From: CAZFUY01 sp964522445
GTDB taxonomy: Bacteria > Pseudomonadota > Gammaproteobacteria > SZUA-229
Reading direction: 5' to 3'
DNA: 21,939 nucleotides
Assembly: GCA_964522445.1 (NCBI GenBank)
Contig: CAZFUY010000050.1
Span: 1-21,939 of the forward strand
Within the stretch, counting starts at the first letter, position 1; each line of letters opens with the position of its first letter. This document shows, one piece after another, positions 21,033-21,939 of the stretch. The notes below the pieces were generated by a model. The model was not told the origin of the DNA and did not search any database. It saw only the letters and a list, made by a program, of their open reading frames with translations. The position numbers and the translations under genes are program-made.

Positions 21033-21716
21033 ATGAAACAGAAAAACCCAAAAGCCGTCATTCTTTTATCCGGTGGACTGGATTCAGCAACAGTGCTGGC
21101 CACAGCCAGAAATAAAGGCTTTGATTGTTATGCGCTAAGTTTTGAATATGGTCAAAGACACAAATCAGAGCTGGACGCAGCTAAAAATATTGTAGCAGCA
21201 CTGGGTGCTATAGAGCATCGAACGCTTCATATCGATCTGGGGGCGCTGGGAGGCTCAGCACTAACAGATAATAATATTGACGTACCAACATCTCCCACAG
21301 AAGGTATCCCTGTTACTTATGTTCCAGCACGGAATACCGTTTTTTTATCCCTGAGCCTGGCATGGGCAGAGGTACTGGGTGCTAATGATATTTTTATTGG
21401 TGTGAATGCGGTTGATTATTCAGGTTATCCTGACTGTCGCCCTGAATATATAAAGGCATATGAGAAAATGGCCAATCTGGCAACTAAAGCGGCAGTAGAG
21501 GGAGAGAAGATGACGATCCATACGCCACTGATTAGTTTAACCAAGGCAGATATTATCAGGCTGGGTATGGCTAATGGAGTAGATTACAGGATGACAGTAT
21601 CCTGTTATGCCAGTAATGATGAGGGGCGAGCGTGTGGTGAGTGTGACTCCTGTCGCTTACGAGCTAAAGGATTTGAAGATGCGGGTGTAGATGATCCGAC
21701 TCGGTATCAGGCCTGA
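21033..21716 (+). CDS. queC: 7-cyano-7-deazaguanine synthase QueC
   Basis: 227 residues. Converts 7-carboxy-7-deazaguanine to preQ0 with ATP and ammonia, the step after QueE. The N-terminal PP-loop is AVILLSGGLDSATVL (SGGLDS 13-18). Other conserved stretches are FEYGQRHKSEL, VPARNTVFLSLSLAWAE, NAVDYSGYPDCRPEY and TPLISLTKADI. Four zinc-binding cysteines lie near the C-terminus: Cys191, 201, 204 and 207 (CGECDSC). It starts 28 bases after queE and is presumably co-transcribed with it. Confidence 0.97.
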   Translation: MKQKNPKAVILLSGGLDSATVLATARNKGFDCYALSFEYGQRHKSELDAAKNIVAALGAIEHRTLHIDLGALGGSALTDNNIDVPTSPTEGIPVTYVPARNTVFLSLSLAWAEVLGANDIFIGVNAVDYSGYPDCRPEYIKAYEKMANLATKAAVEGEKMTIHTPLISLTKADIIRLGMANGVDYRMTVSCYASNDEGRACGECDSCRLRAKGFEDAGVDDPTRYQA

Positions 21717-21886
21717 GGTAGAGGCATGTTAAATTTTCCAGATTTAAGTCATAAATCATTAACAATCGATCTTGTTTTTCTCAAGAAATCAGGTAGTATA
21801 CCGATCCTCCTGGTGTGGCTGGATTTGAGCTTCCAGTAACACTAAATAGATTGAATGTCCTGTGGACATAATCTATATGCAAAAAT

Positions 21887-21939
21887 GGGCCGTTAGCTCA
21901 GTTGGTAGAGCACCGGACTTTTAATCCGATGGTCCCGCG
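21887..21939 (+). tRNA. tRNA-Lys (anticodon UUU), 5' part, cut by the window end
   Basis: 53 bases of tRNA are visible, starting GGGCCGTTAGC with the D-arm (AGCTCAGTTGGTAGAGC) and the anticodon loop CTTTTAA. The anticodon TTT is at 21920-21922. The T-arm and the 3' acceptor strand lie beyond the window. The sequence closely follows gammaproteobacterial tRNA-Lys. The outermost anticodon-stem pair (27-43) appears to be C-A. A possible promoter lies just upstream (TTGAAT 21851-21856, 17 bases, TATATG 21874-21879), but it would leave almost no 5' leader. TTGTTT (21772-21777) with TAGTAT (21794-21799) is a weaker alternative. Confidence 0.93.

Noticed and set aside
21726..21839. A 37-codon frame starting ATG after queC, preceded by GAGG
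   Set aside because: Very short, no recognisable features, and lies in the queC-tRNA spacer with no other coding signal.

Overview
The window is a stretch of an AT-rich gammaproteobacterial chromosome. The evidence is the gene order ybgC-tolQ-tolR-tolA-tolB-pal-cpoB-queE-queC-tRNA-Lys, the ruvC-ruvA-ruvB cluster and a bacterial-type aspS. The species cannot be named from sequence alone. A run of exactly 100 N flanked by a 55-bp identical sequence shows that this is a draft or metagenome assembly.

Layout. (1) 1-410: a decayed 3' remnant of a repeat-containing protein. (2) 411-8330: a six-gene operon on the + strand. It encodes a secreted DUF2341/LamG domain fused to an ExbB/TolQ-type proton channel, ExbD, a TonB-like energy transducer, an outer-membrane porin, a periplasmic coiled-coil protein and a large TPR lipoprotein, and it ends at a strong rho-independent terminator. 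Its promoter region carries CTGT(A/C)AT heptamers in 11-bp phase, the arrangement of a PhoB-binding Pho box, with a -10 element just downstream. (3) 8332-12285: aspS with a clear sigma-70 promoter, a palindromic repeat element, nadA (quinolinate synthase) and a small alpha/beta hydrolase. (4) 12417-14584: ruvC-ruvA-ruvB, the Holliday-junction machinery. (5) 14643-20293: the complete Tol-Pal envelope cluster (ybgC, tolQ, tolR, tolA, tolB, pal, cpoB). A 97-bp palindromic element and a probable false scaffold gap lie between tolA and tolB. (6) 20351-21716: queE and queC for preQ0/queuosine synthesis. (7) The 5' part of tRNA-Lys(UUU), cut by the window end.

Working together. The window holds two proton-motive-force-driven inner-membrane motors: canonical TolQRA, serving TolB/Pal, and a divergent ExbB-ExbD-TonB set co-transcribed with a plug-less porin. 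The most interesting reading is that the first operon is a phosphate-starvation-inducible, energised outer-membrane device with a built-in periplasmic lectin-like domain on its motor protein. The domain and promoter patterns are visible in the sequence. The phosphate link and the idea that the motor acts on the porin are inference.
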